A DNA stretch of 64,000 bases, taken from the NCBI RefSeq assembly GCF_052857255.1, contig NC_135505.1:60803149-60867148 (forward strand), read 5' to 3'. Under the pieces are notes generated by a model, which was not told the origin of the DNA, did not search any database, and saw only the letters and a program-made list of their open reading frames with translations. The stretch is from Amblyomma americanum. Taxonomy: Eukaryota > Arthropoda > Arachnida > Ixodida > Ixodidae. Shown piece after piece: positions 32,485 through 44,566 of this stretch (positions are counted from its first letter, which is position 1; each line of letters opens with the position of its first letter). A program made the position numbers and the translations under genes.

Positions 32485-33279
32485 CAGAGGTGGGCAAATG
32501 CCCTTATTTTTGCTCTTCCTCCCTCACCCTCGGCCTTACTTTGAAAAGTCATCCAGCCCTAACTCACCCTCACATCATTGGCCCTCCCTCAGCCTCACTA
32601 ACACTCGTCTTAAAACTAGTTATTTTTGTGGTCGGCAACTTCTGGCAATATTACTGAGTTACAAACATTACAGTAATAAACATAAACAGTAATAAGAGAA
32701 GCACTCAAGCCACTATTAGATGACAGGTTAGATGCTTATATTGTGTGTTCGTGTACGTGTGTGTGTTGTTTGAGCTAATACGGGACAAAACCGAAACAGC
32801 TACGAGTTGAACCCGAAAATATCACTGCCTTTACTTCTGCCATGCACTGCATGCATACATGTGCCCTGCACTTATAACATTTCATTGTTATCTATATTCA
32901 CTGCTAAAACGAGACAACGCATTATTTGTGCCTGTGAAGGAAAAGTGATGTACACCAAGCATATTTATAAAATAATGCATTAGTGTTTACCGCGACACTT
33001 AGGTTAAATGCTAAGCCCAGAATAGACTCAGTACAAGGAGTTTGTAGGTCGCTTAATTATCATTTCCCGTTGACACTGCGATATCACTAGGTCTTCTGAA
33101 TTTCACTGGTTCTAATCTCCCGCCATTTCGTGCAGTTTGCTGCATGCTCGTCTGATTACCCTTCCATGCGCACGAATGGAAAATAACGAAGACCGCTCTT
33201 TCAAACTACAGCGTTGGAGGCTGTCAATTTAACATGCGCGAACGCAGATACGTGACGAAGATGAGGACATTAATTAGCA

Positions 33280-34440
33280 GTTTTTTTCTTTATTCGAGAT
33301 GTTTGCCTTTAGGCATAATGAGAAATGGAGAGAAACTTAGAAGGAGTGTAAACAAGTCTTACTAAGAATGTGGCAAAAGTTCTCGATAAAGCGATTAATT
33401 AGAGTCCGCTTGCGATAGTCGTCTTCAACGTCCAATCGCAGGCCTACCTTCTTTATGAGGCTTCGTCTCACAGAGGCTGTAGCAGTGCAAGTCCATAGCA
33501 AGTGTTTTTCGTCACACAGTTCAAGTGCAGCACCAAAATCCCCCCGAGTGAGACTACGGGGAAGAGGGTACGAACAAGGAGGAATTAAAGCGCGTGTTCG
33601 CTGACACAAAGCTCGTTTCTCGGAAACATGGGACAGGAACGGATCTAGGGGAAGAGTGGAAGGTGGCGGGATGTATGATGTGTCAAGGTGTGCCATTGTA
33701 TCCACATTAATATTATGCAGATCATGAGCATGGTCGCAAATCTGCAGTGTATACGCACAGGACAGGGGTATTTTTTGCAGAGTTGGTGAAGGGATTGTTT
33801 AATTTGGAATGTGCGCCAGACAGCCTTAAGCTGCTTAACGGTGGCAAGGGAGTCAGTGTAAATGTGAAGAGTAACGAAAGTGGGTACGAGTGGAAGGGAA
33901 GCAATTGCGCTGTGGATCGCTTGAAGCTCCAAGGCAAGGGGGTGCAAGTATCCGCGCTATATGTAGCGCGGGAGTTAAGATGAGGATGGGAGGGACTGTA
34001 AAGCTGCGGTAACTCCTTGCAGTGTTGTGTGTGATGCATCGGTGTATATTATGCACCCTGGAGGTAGATGCACGGCTGATATCGGCAGCGAAGCACAGGA
34101 GCGATTGCCTGTGAGTTGACAGTACGACCATAGAGGAACAGTTTATAAACGATGAAGCTGAAGCGACAGCTTGCGTGCTCTGTTTTCCTCACGCTGGTCG
34201 ATGATTCCACTTAATGTATTAAGTTGAGCGTACTCTTGCAGAATGGGTATGGGTGTAATACGAGGAAGATAAGTTATGAAGCGCATAGCCTCCCAACTGA
34301 TTGCTTCAAGGGAGTCGCACTGTCGACGGGTGAGGCGATGAAAGGTACACTGTCCGCGGCAGGAGCATCTAGCACACAAGCTGACGAGCAGTATCAGATC
34401 ACGCTCTGCCAGAGTGCGTAGCTATGCGTCGAATCAGACA
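33280..34440 (-). mobile_element. LINE-E fragment (RNase H and 3' end) inside the hAT element
   Basis: Minus-strand frames show an RNase H block, ELQAIHSAI then LHIYTDSLATVKQL (33947-33820), and a preceding connection region (DSLEAISWEAMRFITYLPR, about 34310). The end near 33280-33300 is T-rich on the plus strand, consistent with a 3' A-rich end. Frames are broken. No TSD was found by eye. Confidence 0.6.
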
Positions 34441-34784
34441 GAGAGTAGCGTTAGCCGATTTACGTGTCACGTTTAGCCACTGAGTCCCAGTCCCAGATGT
34501 ATGAAGTAGAAGACCTAGAAAACTTTCTACTTAGCAATTCATACAGGCAGGATGTCAAGATTTCTCCCAACTGATTGTTCATCTGAGGGAAGTGTATGAA
34601 CCGACCGACTTTAAATCAGAGTGGCATTCCCTCTTGGTGATGTGCTCAGCCCTACCTGGCATCTAGTGCTGTCTTTATGCAATGTGTTTCAAGGCGTTTC
34701 CTAAAAGCTTTTTAAATTATTTAGTTAAAGTGAATAGTATATATTTTCAATGTAATAAATACTATGATTAAAAAAGCTGTGGCA

Positions 34785-34875
34785 ATGCCGTAGTGGTCTG
34801 AAGCAGCGGCAAGTGGAACTGGTTTTTAGCTCTGCCGCGGGTTCGGATCCTGCTCTCCCAGCTATGAAGTTTTTA
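34785..34875 (+). repeat. Possible tRNA-derived SINE head
   Basis: GGTTCGGATCC at about 34850 fits a B box at 10 of 11 positions. A poor A-box match (TAGTGGTCTGA, about 34791-34801) lies some 50 bases upstream. A tRNA gene is unlikely because the cloverleaf does not close. Confidence 0.3.
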
Positions 34876-36411
34876 TTCACTAGTGTCTTCCCCAGTGCGA
34901 TACCAGCTTTCCGTTGCAGCGAGGCTCTTATGCTGTCCCTTAAAATAAAAAAAAAATATTCAGGCCTCATGAAGATCAAATGGATCACTAAAATACAGCT
35001 TTTGGGCTGAATAACACATCATGGTAATCACTAATTCCTTGAATCCGGACTGAAGGATTCCCACGCATTTGTGAATGTAGAGAAGTGACCAAATCTACCA
35101 CAGTAAAAGTCTAAAATGATGCATTCGCACGCAGACTTACATAATGATATATCAACCGAAGTAACCCAGTTCAGGTCAAGCAAAAGCACAGAAACTCAAG
35201 GTACACAATGCAAAACCAGGCCTAATGGCGCTAGCACACGATAATTGGTGGTTAACCCCAAACTAAACCACCCACGATTTTTTTTTGCTTGCACATCTAC
35301 GTATTACCCAAACGCAAAGTGTCAATTCCTTATCATGCCTGCAAGAAATTTGGTTCATAAAATCAGGCGCGCGATTCCGTGGTCACGTCTCACTGACAGA
35401 ATTAAACCAAGAGATGTTTCTGTTATCTAAAGACCAGGTCAACTTTTCCTTTTGTAGCACCTCGTACAAGGCGGAGCGAGAAATAAGTCAGACCAAGATG
35501 GTTAAGCTCCTGCTTTAGTTCCATAATAAAAATACAACGGTTGGCTTTGCCCAACCCATTGCGGCACCGCTTTCCTATACCGCAATTCCAGCGAAAATAA
35601 AAAGATAGACTCCAGTCAACTGCTCAAACAATGAATGGAAACATTCGACACTACTGCCGCCAACAGGCTTCAATTTGACAGTGGAATTTCGCAGATGCAT
35701 TTTTCTGCGCTGCAGCCAGTTCTTCGAAACCTCACTGAGCTGAAATCAGACTTCGTTCCGGGAAGCAATGCTTAGAATCTGGGAATTCAACAGACTTAAA
35801 CATATAATTTCTACATGTTTTACTATACACTATGATGTTCTGGCAGACTCGGAGCTGATAACGACAATGCTGACTGCGGTACCATTGTTCCCGTTGCACC
35901 GGCGGCCACCCGCACTGCCAGACCAGTGCCTCTTTGTTAGCACACTATACAGGGTGCTTCACCTACTACTTTACACAGTTTTCAAAAATGGGCTTTTTGA
36001 GCTAGAAGAGCTCTTTTTTCGGCATAGCATTGTCAGTGGTGCAGTAAATTGCGGCGACGGAGAAGGTGTGTGGCTCCCTGTATTTAGTGTTCACCTCGTG
36101 TACCCCCAGACTGCAGAAACTACGCCTTCGCTGGGAACCTTCTCCCTAATAACTAGCGCTACAGAACGGGAATCCATAACGGGCTGCACAGACAAAAAAT
36201 ATTAGCTGGGGGTACGGCTCGGGCCACCCCCATCGCCCTCAGACAGTGCATCTTGCCAACCCTCACCCTCAGCTCATCATGTCTTCCAACCCTCGCCCTC
36301 ACCTCACCATGTTTTTCCTCCGTCACCCTCATCTCACCGAGTGAAATCCCCATGAGGTGAGGGTGAGGATGTCCTCCTGAGGGCTCGCTCTCGTGAGGAT
36401 GCCCATCTCTG

Positions 36412-36856
36412 AATTGAAGTCACCAAGTAATAAACCCTGAGAATGGCTACTAGACATGAGTGAGTCAACGGGCCAAGTATCATGCGCACCTGACGGGAAA
36501 TGTGCATTAGCTACCATAAAGGGCTGTTGACCTGGGACACTGAGGTCAACCGCAATGATTTCACAGTCATTGTCTGCATCTTGGAAACAAATGCATGCCC
36601 TGCGACATAACTTTGTAGAGATTAGCACTAAAAACCCTCCCCTTTTTTGATGACCGGTCAGGCCGGAACGGACGGTAATTTTTGAGGTGATAATTAAAAT
36701 CTGTAGTTAGCCATGTTTCCTGTAATGCAATTAAATCTGGTAGAAGCTGATTGCATAGGCAATTTAAATCTGTTGAAGCTGAGAATATAGAACGGCAATT
36801 CCACTGGAGTACACTAAGGAACCCTATCTTGGCGGAAGTGCCGCAGCCGCGACTGT
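36412..36856 (-). pseudogene. LINE-C piece 3: N-terminal and middle endonuclease
   Basis: Minus-strand frames: FLSVLQWNCRSI and LLPDLIALQETWL (catalytic Glu block) in 36856-36630, then after a frameshift ACICFQDADNDCEIIAVDLS and LLLGDFNS up to the hAT TSD. Together with piece 4 these make one apurinic-type endonuclease domain. Confidence 0.8.
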
Positions 36857-37149
36857 CTTTTCTAGATTGTATCGCATTGTATTGGGATTTTATAGCGCAT
36901 AAGCTATTCAGGCTATCATGTGCCAAACACACGGTATAATTTATTTCAAGAATTGGGTGTCCTCAGTGAAAGTCCTTGTCCGGACAAAGACTCCGAGGAG
37001 CCCAACTAATCAAATGTAGACCTCAGCCTTCTTCTCAGGCCTGAGAAAATGGATGAGGTGTATCAAAATGCGTCAAAGCATAGGGTAAGAATTTTTACAA
37101 ATAACAGTTCTGTGATATTATATTTTGTTTAAAATTGCAGCGTCTTTCA

Positions 37150-37880
37150 GAAAACTAAAAGCAGATGAATTTCTTACAAGTGGATTATCTCCTAAAAGCA
37201 AATTAGGGTGGAAGGGAATGCGCTCATTGTAAAGTGCTGTAAAATATTTTTTCTTAGCCGTTGGAGTTGTGTGCACAAGAATAGCATGTGATTTACTGTG
37301 AGCTCATCTCCACATTTCTCACATAAAGGTCTGTCTTGTTTTGCCTTTAGAAAGTTATGTGTTAGGTGTGTGTGTCCAATACGGAGACGGCATAAAAAAA
37401 CTTCGATGAAACGTTTTTGGTGCGAGCATTACTTCCATTCTTCTATTAAGGGTTTTAATAAGTGTAGCTTATTATTTCCTTTAGTGTTCCATTGGGACTG
37501 CCATTAATACCTGCCTGCGATTCCGATGTGGCTTGGCACCCAGCAAAATTTTATGTCTTGTCCCTGTGTTGTAGCTCTTCTTATGTTATGAATGATGTCA
37601 CCGATTAGTGGTGCAACCATACTTCTATGGTGAAGTGAGGTGAGTATGCTCAGAGAATCAGTGTAAATGATGCTATTCACAATGTTCTCATTTATAAATT
37701 TTTCTACAGCCACAAAGACTGTGTAACACTCTGCCCTGAAAATGGATGCGTACTCAGGCAGCCGTACTGTTTTTTCCCAACTATTTTGAACCGCAGCACT
37801 TCTGACGTAGTGTGGAGATTTTGATCCATCAGTATAAAATGCTGTATATTCTCTGAGTTTTTCGTTTAGGGTTAAGTATT
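37150..37880 (-). pseudogene. LINE-B RNase H and tail
   Basis: The frame at 37713-37504 has IVNSIIYTDSLSILTSL and FCWVPSHIGIAG, two RNase H motifs. The upstream AFYTDGSKS-like block is near 37820-37850, and a Cys-rich tail near 37290-37330 matches that of LINE-A. Several frameshifts. Confidence 0.75.
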
Positions 37881-38528
37881 CTTGTAATATATGCTCATGT
37901 GGTGTTTGTTTTTTCTGAAACTGTTAATGTGAAGTCGCACATAGAGGGCAGGCAGAACCAAGGCGGGAGCGGGTCAGGTTTGGGGGCAATGTTAGGCAAT
38001 GTGTCCATTACATCTATTTCTTGGGATTTCTCCTCAAAGCGCAGAAGATGTGGTCTGATTGCCAGAGGCTTGTTGGTAAACAGTGTTTGAGATGGGCACT
38101 TTGTAACTATTGGGTAGCATGTGTGTTTTGGCATGGAACGAATTTTAAGAATGTATGAGCATGTGAGCATAGTTCTGTCTATGAGTGATGGTTCGTTAGT
38201 TTCAACATAAAGACTATTTATGGGCGACGTTCTGTAAGCACCAGTTGAAAGACGTAAACCTAAGTTTTGCACTGGGTTGATTCATTTCAAGTACGATGGC
38301 CTTGCTGAGCCATGAACTATGCAACCATAGTCTAAGATGGAACGTACTACAGAGCGATAAATCTGTAGAAGGCATACCCTATCAGAACCCCAGTGTTCAC
38401 GTAAAAGGACTTTCAGTATGTTCAAAGACTGCGATGCTTTCTTTTTCATAGCGTTTATGTGGGCAGTTTTTTATCAAAAGTTGTGCCTAGGAATTTGTGT
38501 TCATTCTTAAAAGAAAACTGGGTTTTGT

Positions 38529-39468
38529 TTATGTGTAGAGTGGGATCTGGCTGTACGCCCCGTTTGAGTGAAAAAAAGTAAGGACACTTTTATGTGTAGA
38601 GAACTGGAAACCGTTCTTGTCTGCCCAAGTTGCCAGTCTATTTATTGTAAGCTGTATTTGTCTTTCACATGCAGATATGTTGGAGGATGTGCATGCTATC
38701 TGAAGGTCGTCAACATAGACAGAATACATAATAGACCTCGAGATTATTTTCCTAATAGAACTCATTTTTACTACGAAGAGTGTTGTACTTAAAATACATC
38801 CTTGAGGTACTCCATTCCCCTGAATAAAATTCTTTGCGAGGGTTGAGCCTAGGCGCATGTGGAATGAACAGTTGGATAAGAAGTCTTTTAAGCAATTCAA
38901 CATTCGGTCTCGGATTCCAAGCTCGGCAAGATCTTGAATAATCCCGAACCTCCCGGTCGTGTCATATGCCTTTTCTAAGTCCAAAAAGACTGCAAGACAG
39001 TGTTGTTTGTGTATAAAAGCTTCTCTGACGGTATTTTCTAGACGAACTAAGTGATCTTTAGTGGAGCATCCCTTTTTAAAACCACACTGATTTATATCCA
39101 GAAGGTCACAAGATTGAAGGAGAAAAGTTAATCTGATGTTCAGGACACTTTCAAACGATTTGGCGAAGCAACTGGTAAGAGCTATGGGTATATAAATGCT
39201 GGGGGAGGTTGGTTCTTTCCCGGGTTTAGGAAATGGTACAATATAAGCTTTTTTCCAGGCTGTCGGCAGACTGGGAAAGATGGGCCAGCATTTCATTGTG
39301 TATTTGGTCGGGTCCTGGAGCTGTTTTTTTGCCAGAAGAGAGTACTCTATTGATTTCCTGGAGGGTAATTAAAGTATTATATTGTTCATTCGCACCTCTA
39401 TTCATTGGGAGTCTTCGTTTTTTGGCCATGTTTTGTATTTTAGAAATGACTGGGTGTAATGTGACCAA
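38529..39468 (-). pseudogene. LINE-B reverse transcriptase
   Basis: The 255-codon frame at 39296-38529 includes SIYIPIALTSCFAKSFESVL, the FLDLEKAYDTTGRFG catalytic block, GNGVPQG, and SVYVDDLQIACTSSN (YVDD) followed by a thumb piece. The upstream frame 39468-39226 adds KKTAPGPDQIHNEML. The two are offset by a frameshift near 39260. It is the best preserved LINE RT in the window. Confidence 0.88.
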
Positions 39469-39542
39469 CTAGAAACTGCAGCTAAGTGCTCACCTAGTAT
39501 ATCTGCCTGTTCCCTTATATTTGTCTGTTTACCAGATGCCGT

Positions 39543-40500
39543 CTAAAGTGGCATTGTGTATGTGAGAAGTTGCCATTTAATTTTCTTACCTGTTCCCACA
39601 TTTTTTGTGATTTGACTGTTTATGGGTGACACATAGCTCTGCCATGACGCTTTCTCAGCACTACGACGGACATACCCAGCTTTAACTCTTGCCTTGTTAA
39701 AATTTACTAGGTTTTCGTGTGTAGGGTACTGGCGAAAAATACCCCAAGCTCTGTTTTGTCGTTTTTTCTTTGCATCATTACAATATTCTGTCCACCAAAC
39801 TTTTTGATTTGGCCGTACCATTCCTGAAGACATTGGAATAGCCAAGTGTGCGGCAGCTATGATACAATCAGTGAACTTCTCATTTATTTCATCGATGTCA
39901 ATATTTTCTGAATCTATTTTTTCTAACCTGGCTTCTGATCTAGAAAGTTCGCAGTCAGCTAAAGAGAGCTTCCAGCGTCGTGGTTTTGTCGGGGTTATTT
40001 CAGGTGCAGATGTTAGACTGATTATTGCGGGAAGGTGGTCACTGCCGTATGGGTTGTCTATGACATCCCATTTAAAATCGTTAAAAACAGACGGCGAACT
40101 AATAGAGAGATTTAAACAGCTCATTTTCCCTCAAGCTGGAGACAGTGAGTGGTTTTACCGGAGTTCAACCGACAGAATAAAATCCTCTATAATTTGTCCT
40201 GTTTTTTCACTCCCCAAAACGAGGAATGTGCGTTAAAATCACCAACTACCAGATACAGCTCCGGCAGCTGCTCTAAATGATTTTTTAATTCATGTATTGT
40301 AACTATAAGATAGGGGTCAAGGTAAATGCAACACAATGTTAGTGTTCTGTGTGTGAGCAGAGTAGCTGCAGCAGGTTCAAATTTAGTCTTTAGTTTAAGC
40401 TCACGAGCCAGGACATCATTTCTCACTATGATTGCAATGCTACCTGAGAGCCGGCTTGCGTTCTCTCAGTCGCGGCGAAATACTTTGTTCCTTGAATACA
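39543..40500 (-). pseudogene. LINE-B endonuclease and linker
   Basis: The frame 40124-39543 starts in the endonuclease end (CLNLSISSPSVFNDFKWDV, GSDHLPAIISLT) and continues through the linker to RT. The frame 40426-40187 holds CCIYLDP and LYLVVGDFNAHSSFWG. Both are canonical LINE endonuclease blocks. They are separated by a frameshift. Confidence 0.8.
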
Positions 40501-40689
40501 TTTGTGTTTTTGGGGCCTAAGCTTGTTTCTTGGATACATAAGGACACGGGTGCAAATGTGGCTAAGATGTCTTTTATATCGTTCAAGTTATTAAGTAATC
40601 CCCTACAATTTCAATGTATTAGGAACGTCATTTTGATCTTTTGGGGGTGTATTTTAAAAATTAGGTCCCTATTTCTTTGGGGCCAGTTA

Positions 40690-41870
40690 TTACGATTTTT
40701 GTTTTTTTTTTCTATCAAGAGAGCTCCGCCGCCGCTGCAGCGGAGGTGAGCTCAGTGCTACGTCTATCACCTCGCTAGAGGTTCTGGCACGCCGCAGAGA
40801 GCCCACGGGTGTACTGTTTGTAGGCCTCTCCCGACTGGGAGAAGCCTTGCGGGCGGCTGACCCGGAGGCCGCCGGGCCCTTTTTAGAGGTTGGCAGGGCA
40901 GCCTTCGCTGCGTCTGCCTGGGGCGCGGATGGCCCTGCTTTCGGCTCACTGTGTGTGGCCTGGGAAGATGCCGAAGCCTGGTGTGGTGCCCCGCCCCGTC
41001 GCACTACATCGGCGAAAGTTGTTTTTGCCGTGAACAAGAAAGTTCCCTGAGTTTAATTCTTTTTCGTGCCTCCTGGAAGGAAATGTTTTCTTTGGCTTTG
41101 ATAGTAATAATTTCCTTTTCTTTCTTCCAGGATGGGCAAGACCTCGAATATGCGGGGTGGTCCCCTTCATAGTTAGCGAATTTTGGTGCTGCATTGCAGA
41201 CATCAGATTAGTGCTCATTAGATGCACATTTGGCACATGTTTGGCAGCCACGACAACTCTGCGATCCATGGCCAAACCTTTGGCACTTGAAACACCGGCA
41301 AGGATTTGGGATGTATGGTCTGACTGCTATTTTCAAGTAACCTACTTCAATGGTATCAGGGAGTTGGCTGGACGCTAAAAGTCAGAACTAAGTGCTTTGT
41401 TGGAATTTCCTTGTCTTCTTTTCTGATTTTTATGTGCTGCACTGCAGTGACATTCTGGTCCTTGAGACCGCCTAGCATTTCTGCCTCTGTCAGAGTAAGG
41501 AAGTCTTGTTCTGAAATCACCCCTTTGACAGTGTTCAGGCATATATGTGCACTGATAGAAACAGCAGGTATATCTCCAAAGGTTGCTATGTTTGAGAGCT
41601 TAGAATGCTGTGCTTTGTCTCTTATCTGAAGGAGTAGATCGCCACTGGCCAGCTTCATCACCTTATACCCAGGGCGTATGATTCTGTGAGAGTCTTTGAA
41701 GCTAGAAAAGGGGAGATGATTCTGGCTTGTTTTTCAGGTACCTCACTGTGTATGACGTGGTATCTGGAAGATTTCTTTTTTTTTGCAAAAACTGTGTAGT
41801 GACTTCGGTCCACCCTCGTTTATGAGGGCGTATCATTTGCTAAGAGAAGGTTAGCCATATAGTGTGTGTG
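40690..41870 (-). pseudogene. LINE-B ORF1
   Basis: The frame 41661-41356 (LKDQNVTAVQHIKIRKEDKE) and the frame 41037-40690 (TTFADVVRRGGAPHQASASS, Pro/Ala/Ser-rich basic tail) match LINE-A ORF1. The zinc-knuckle cysteines lie between, around 41200-41310, in shifted frames. It encodes the RNA-binding protein of the element. Confidence 0.72.
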
Positions 41871-42423
41871 TTTTTCGGCTACGGTGCCAGCCACCCACCA
41901 TGAAGCCACACTTGGGGACGGGACAGGAACTTGCAAGTTATGCCCATGCCAGCTGTACACCCCAACTATAATCCAATATGACACAACTCAGGGTAGTTGG
42001 TCACACAAGGTTAGCCCTCGCCGCCAGAAAGAAGGAAAAATTAAGAGAGGAGGAGACAGGAGAGTTATGAGAAAGGAGTAAGGAAAGTAAAAGATGGAGA
42101 GGAGAACAGGCAAAGGCGACTGCCGATTTCCCCCGGTCGGGTCAGGCTGGAGGTGCCGTCTACAGGAAGCTATGCCCAACTTCGTGTGTTGCCTCTGCCG
42201 AGGAGCCTTAAAGGTCCAAATGCTCGGCATCGGCTCAACCACCAGGATCCCCTTTTCCCCGGACACGGCAATGCCATGCACGGCGAAGCGCCGGTGCTCG
42301 GGTCCGTGGTGATGCACCGTTCACCATCATCCCCCTGCGGGGATGTCCCTGTGGATGCTCGGGAACCCGTGGTGTCGCCACTCACCAACGCCTTCAAGCT
42401 ACAGACGCCCCCCTGCGGGGTAC

Positions 42424-43158
42424 CTTTTCTAGAATCCTGGTCCTTGGATTTTGACTAGCATTATTTCTCTCTGTCTTCGACTGGGGGCAAGATGGACCTG
42501 AAATATTCAAAGGAAACCCACTACGTTTCTGTGCACGGATATCTGACTCCATATCCACAGTCCACAGAGGATGCGTCCATAACACTGTTCGGAAGAGATG
42601 CCCCAGAAGTCTTTTGTTGCTCATATTGTTATTGGCCCTGTGGAGCACAATCGATGGCTACAGAAGGAGGAGCAGCTTCCGAAGCCAAAGAAGGCAAGAC
42701 CGGAGTGGTGGGCACCTGCAGCAGATTGGTCATCTGGATAGCTATGGCCTGAGAAATGCACCTGGATATGGTTTCCATAGTGCGATCCAGTGCATTTGCC
42801 ACAGCTTTCTCAACTGCCGATGTGGATAGCCTGGGACCAGCTGGCATCCATTATGGGTGGGCATTTGGCGGCCACACTAGAGTAGCCTGAGGTTCTCTCC
42901 TTGACTGCGGCAAAAGCTTCCCTCTGCATGCATCTGCATTCGTCCATAAGCTCGAGCACCTGAACTTCTTGTGTGCGTGCAGGACAGTCAGGTGAATCAG
43001 CAGGGTGATCACCACTACACAAACAAAATTTTTACTGCTGTTCGAGGCATTCCTGTCTTCCGTGACCTTCCCCACATGCACAGCAGCGTAAGGCCGATTT
43101 GCAGGCGTTGCCGCTGTGGCCAAATCGCCAGCAGTTTTGACACCGAAGGGGCCAAGAG
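42424..43158 (-). pseudogene. LINE-C piece 2: ORF1 C-terminal half with zinc knuckles
   Basis: On the minus strand, WPLRCQNCWRFGHSGNAC (C-x2-C-x4-H-x4-C) is followed by CCACGEGHGRQEC. After a stop comes CLCSGDHPADSPDC. These are three knuckles in the usual LINE ORF1 arrangement. The frame then runs CPARTQEVQVLELMDECRC toward SVAAKCPP (43022-42810). It stops at the LINE-B TSD and resumes as endonuclease at 36856. Confidence 0.8.
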
Positions 43159-44012
43159 TTATACCCCTGTCACACGGGACTTCTTCTCGGCCTTTGCCGT
43201 AAAGTTGACTTATTGCACTAAAGGAGGAAAACCGAAAAGGAGCAGCGACGCTGCTACACGGCAAATCCAAAGGAGCTAGAACGCGGCCTCCGTGAATGTC
43301 AAAAGTCACCGCTGTGTGTGAAGCGGTGCTAGTAACATTATGAAATTAAAGCAGACGGTAGCACTTCAGCTAAGAGTGCTTTCGTTTGTGTTGGAAAAAG
43401 TAGCTATCACGATAATAAACGAGCGTTCTGACGGTGAGAAAGGGATATTTTGAAACAAAGTTTCTTTTTTTTTATCGTTCTCGGTCCGACCACGGTAGGC
43501 GCACTTTTCCGTTCGGCTCCTCGTTGTGTTCGAGAAGCGTGATTTGTTGCTTGTGTCTTTGTACACACAAGCAAACTCAAAACACGCACACAACAAAGAG
43601 CAAACGAAGAAAAAACAGCAAAGCGAGATGCGCAAGCTCGTGTGTGTCGATGCGGCTGCTGAAAACCGTTCAAGTCCTTTCTTAGCAGTGTGGATGTCTT
43701 TAGTCATAGCCTCCTCTACGGTTAAGTGCACTGTAACGCAAAATTAACCATTGAATAAGATAAATTATAAATTTTTTTACGGTTTCAAAGCTAAAAATTG
43801 TGTCAATTTTTTATTCTTTGAGCTCGCTAGCTGGCGCTGCCGTCTGGGTTGCTCCTTTAAGCAACTTTAAGGCCGCTGACGGCCGCCTTTATTGCTACGG
43901 AACTTTATCGCAAAGGTCTCGACGCTTGCCGTGTAGATGCGCGTCACGCGCCTTTGGGGCAAAGGACCTTAATTTCTAAGGCCTTACAAGTGCCCGTGTG
44001 ACAGGGGTATAA
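43159..44012. mobile_element. 854 bp terminal-inverted-repeat element (MITE-like)
   Basis: The ends TTATACCCCTGTCACACGGG (43159-43178) and its exact complement (43993-44012) are perfect 20-base inverted repeats. Looser inverted similarity continues inward (CTTTGCCGTAAAGTT against the complement near 43900). It interrupts LINE-C ORF1. A TA duplication is compatible (TA next to TACCCC at both ends) but cannot be told apart from the palindromic end. No transposase frame, so non-autonomous. Confidence 0.88.
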
Positions 44013-44566
44013 AAGACATCTACTCAAAATACCAATGGCCACACTTTTATCTCTGAGGAAAAGAATATTCCTGCAAATGTGGCAATGACGGACTCCGCGG
44101 GAATTTTTACTCCGTGGACCATTCAGCTGCATCGATGGACAGCAATCACTCCTGCAGACGAGAGGTTCTCAAGTGTTTCCAAAGGGCTCAATCGAGAGTC
44201 AACCCCTCAGACTAAGCCCATGAAACACGCTAGTTGAGACGGAATGAATGCGCTCACCGGGTGGTTGGCGAAGGACATACACTTTAGCAGGTCTTCTATA
44301 AAGTCCTTATTCAGTGACCTGCACAAAATACCACCCCTGCCGAACTGCCGGGCATGAGTAATGCGCATGAAGTGTTTCGATGTGGATTGAAGAGCCGCCT
44401 GTACTACCTCCGGGTTGTTCAGTCGGATAGCGCCTCCATCGGAAGGCACTAAAGCGACTGGAATGCTGGAAACGCCGTTGCGGAAAAACAAATCAACTGG
44501 GAGCTGGCATTGAGGAAAAGAGGCCGACCAAGGGGTAAACCCCTGGCCAGGAGAAGAAGTAGACAT
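44013..44566 (-). pseudogene. LINE-C piece 1: ORF1 N-terminal half
   Basis: The frame 44566-44207 contains THARQFGRGGILCRSLNKDF and LLKCMSFANHPVSAFIPSQL. It continues, after frame changes, through SAGVIAVHRCS, GVKIPAESVIATFAGIFF and SEIKVWPLVF. This is the N-terminal region of LINE ORF1. A shorter homologue belongs to LINE-D at 48844-48569. Stops and frameshifts disable it. Confidence 0.75.

Larger units (their letters stand above)
32485..36411. mobile_element. Non-autonomous hAT-type DNA transposon, 3.9 kb
   Basis: Ends CAGAGGTGGGCA (left) and TGCCCATCTCTG (right) are inverted with one mismatch, the typical hAT terminus. An 8 bp TSD, AATTGAAG, lies at 32477-32484 and 36412-36419, the length expected for hAT. 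Short CCTCACCCTCA-like motifs are clustered near both ends (32517-32600, 36225-36370). No transposase frame is visible. Inside are a 5'-truncated LINE (33280-34440) and a possible SINE (34785-34875), so much of the interior is secondary insertion. Confidence 0.85.
36867..42423 (-). mobile_element. LINE-B, full-length but decayed relative of LINE-A
   Basis: Same order and same 5' leader as LINE-A. Its 5' end CCCCGCAGGGG is at 42420, its 3' end ATACAATGCGATACAA at 36867. The direct repeat CTTTTCTAGA (36857-36866 and 42424-42433) is the TSD. Removing LINE-B joins LINE-C ORF1 to LINE-C endonuclease, which supports these boundaries. ORF1, endonuclease, RT with YVDD and RNase H are all visible but frameshifted. 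Confidence 0.85.
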
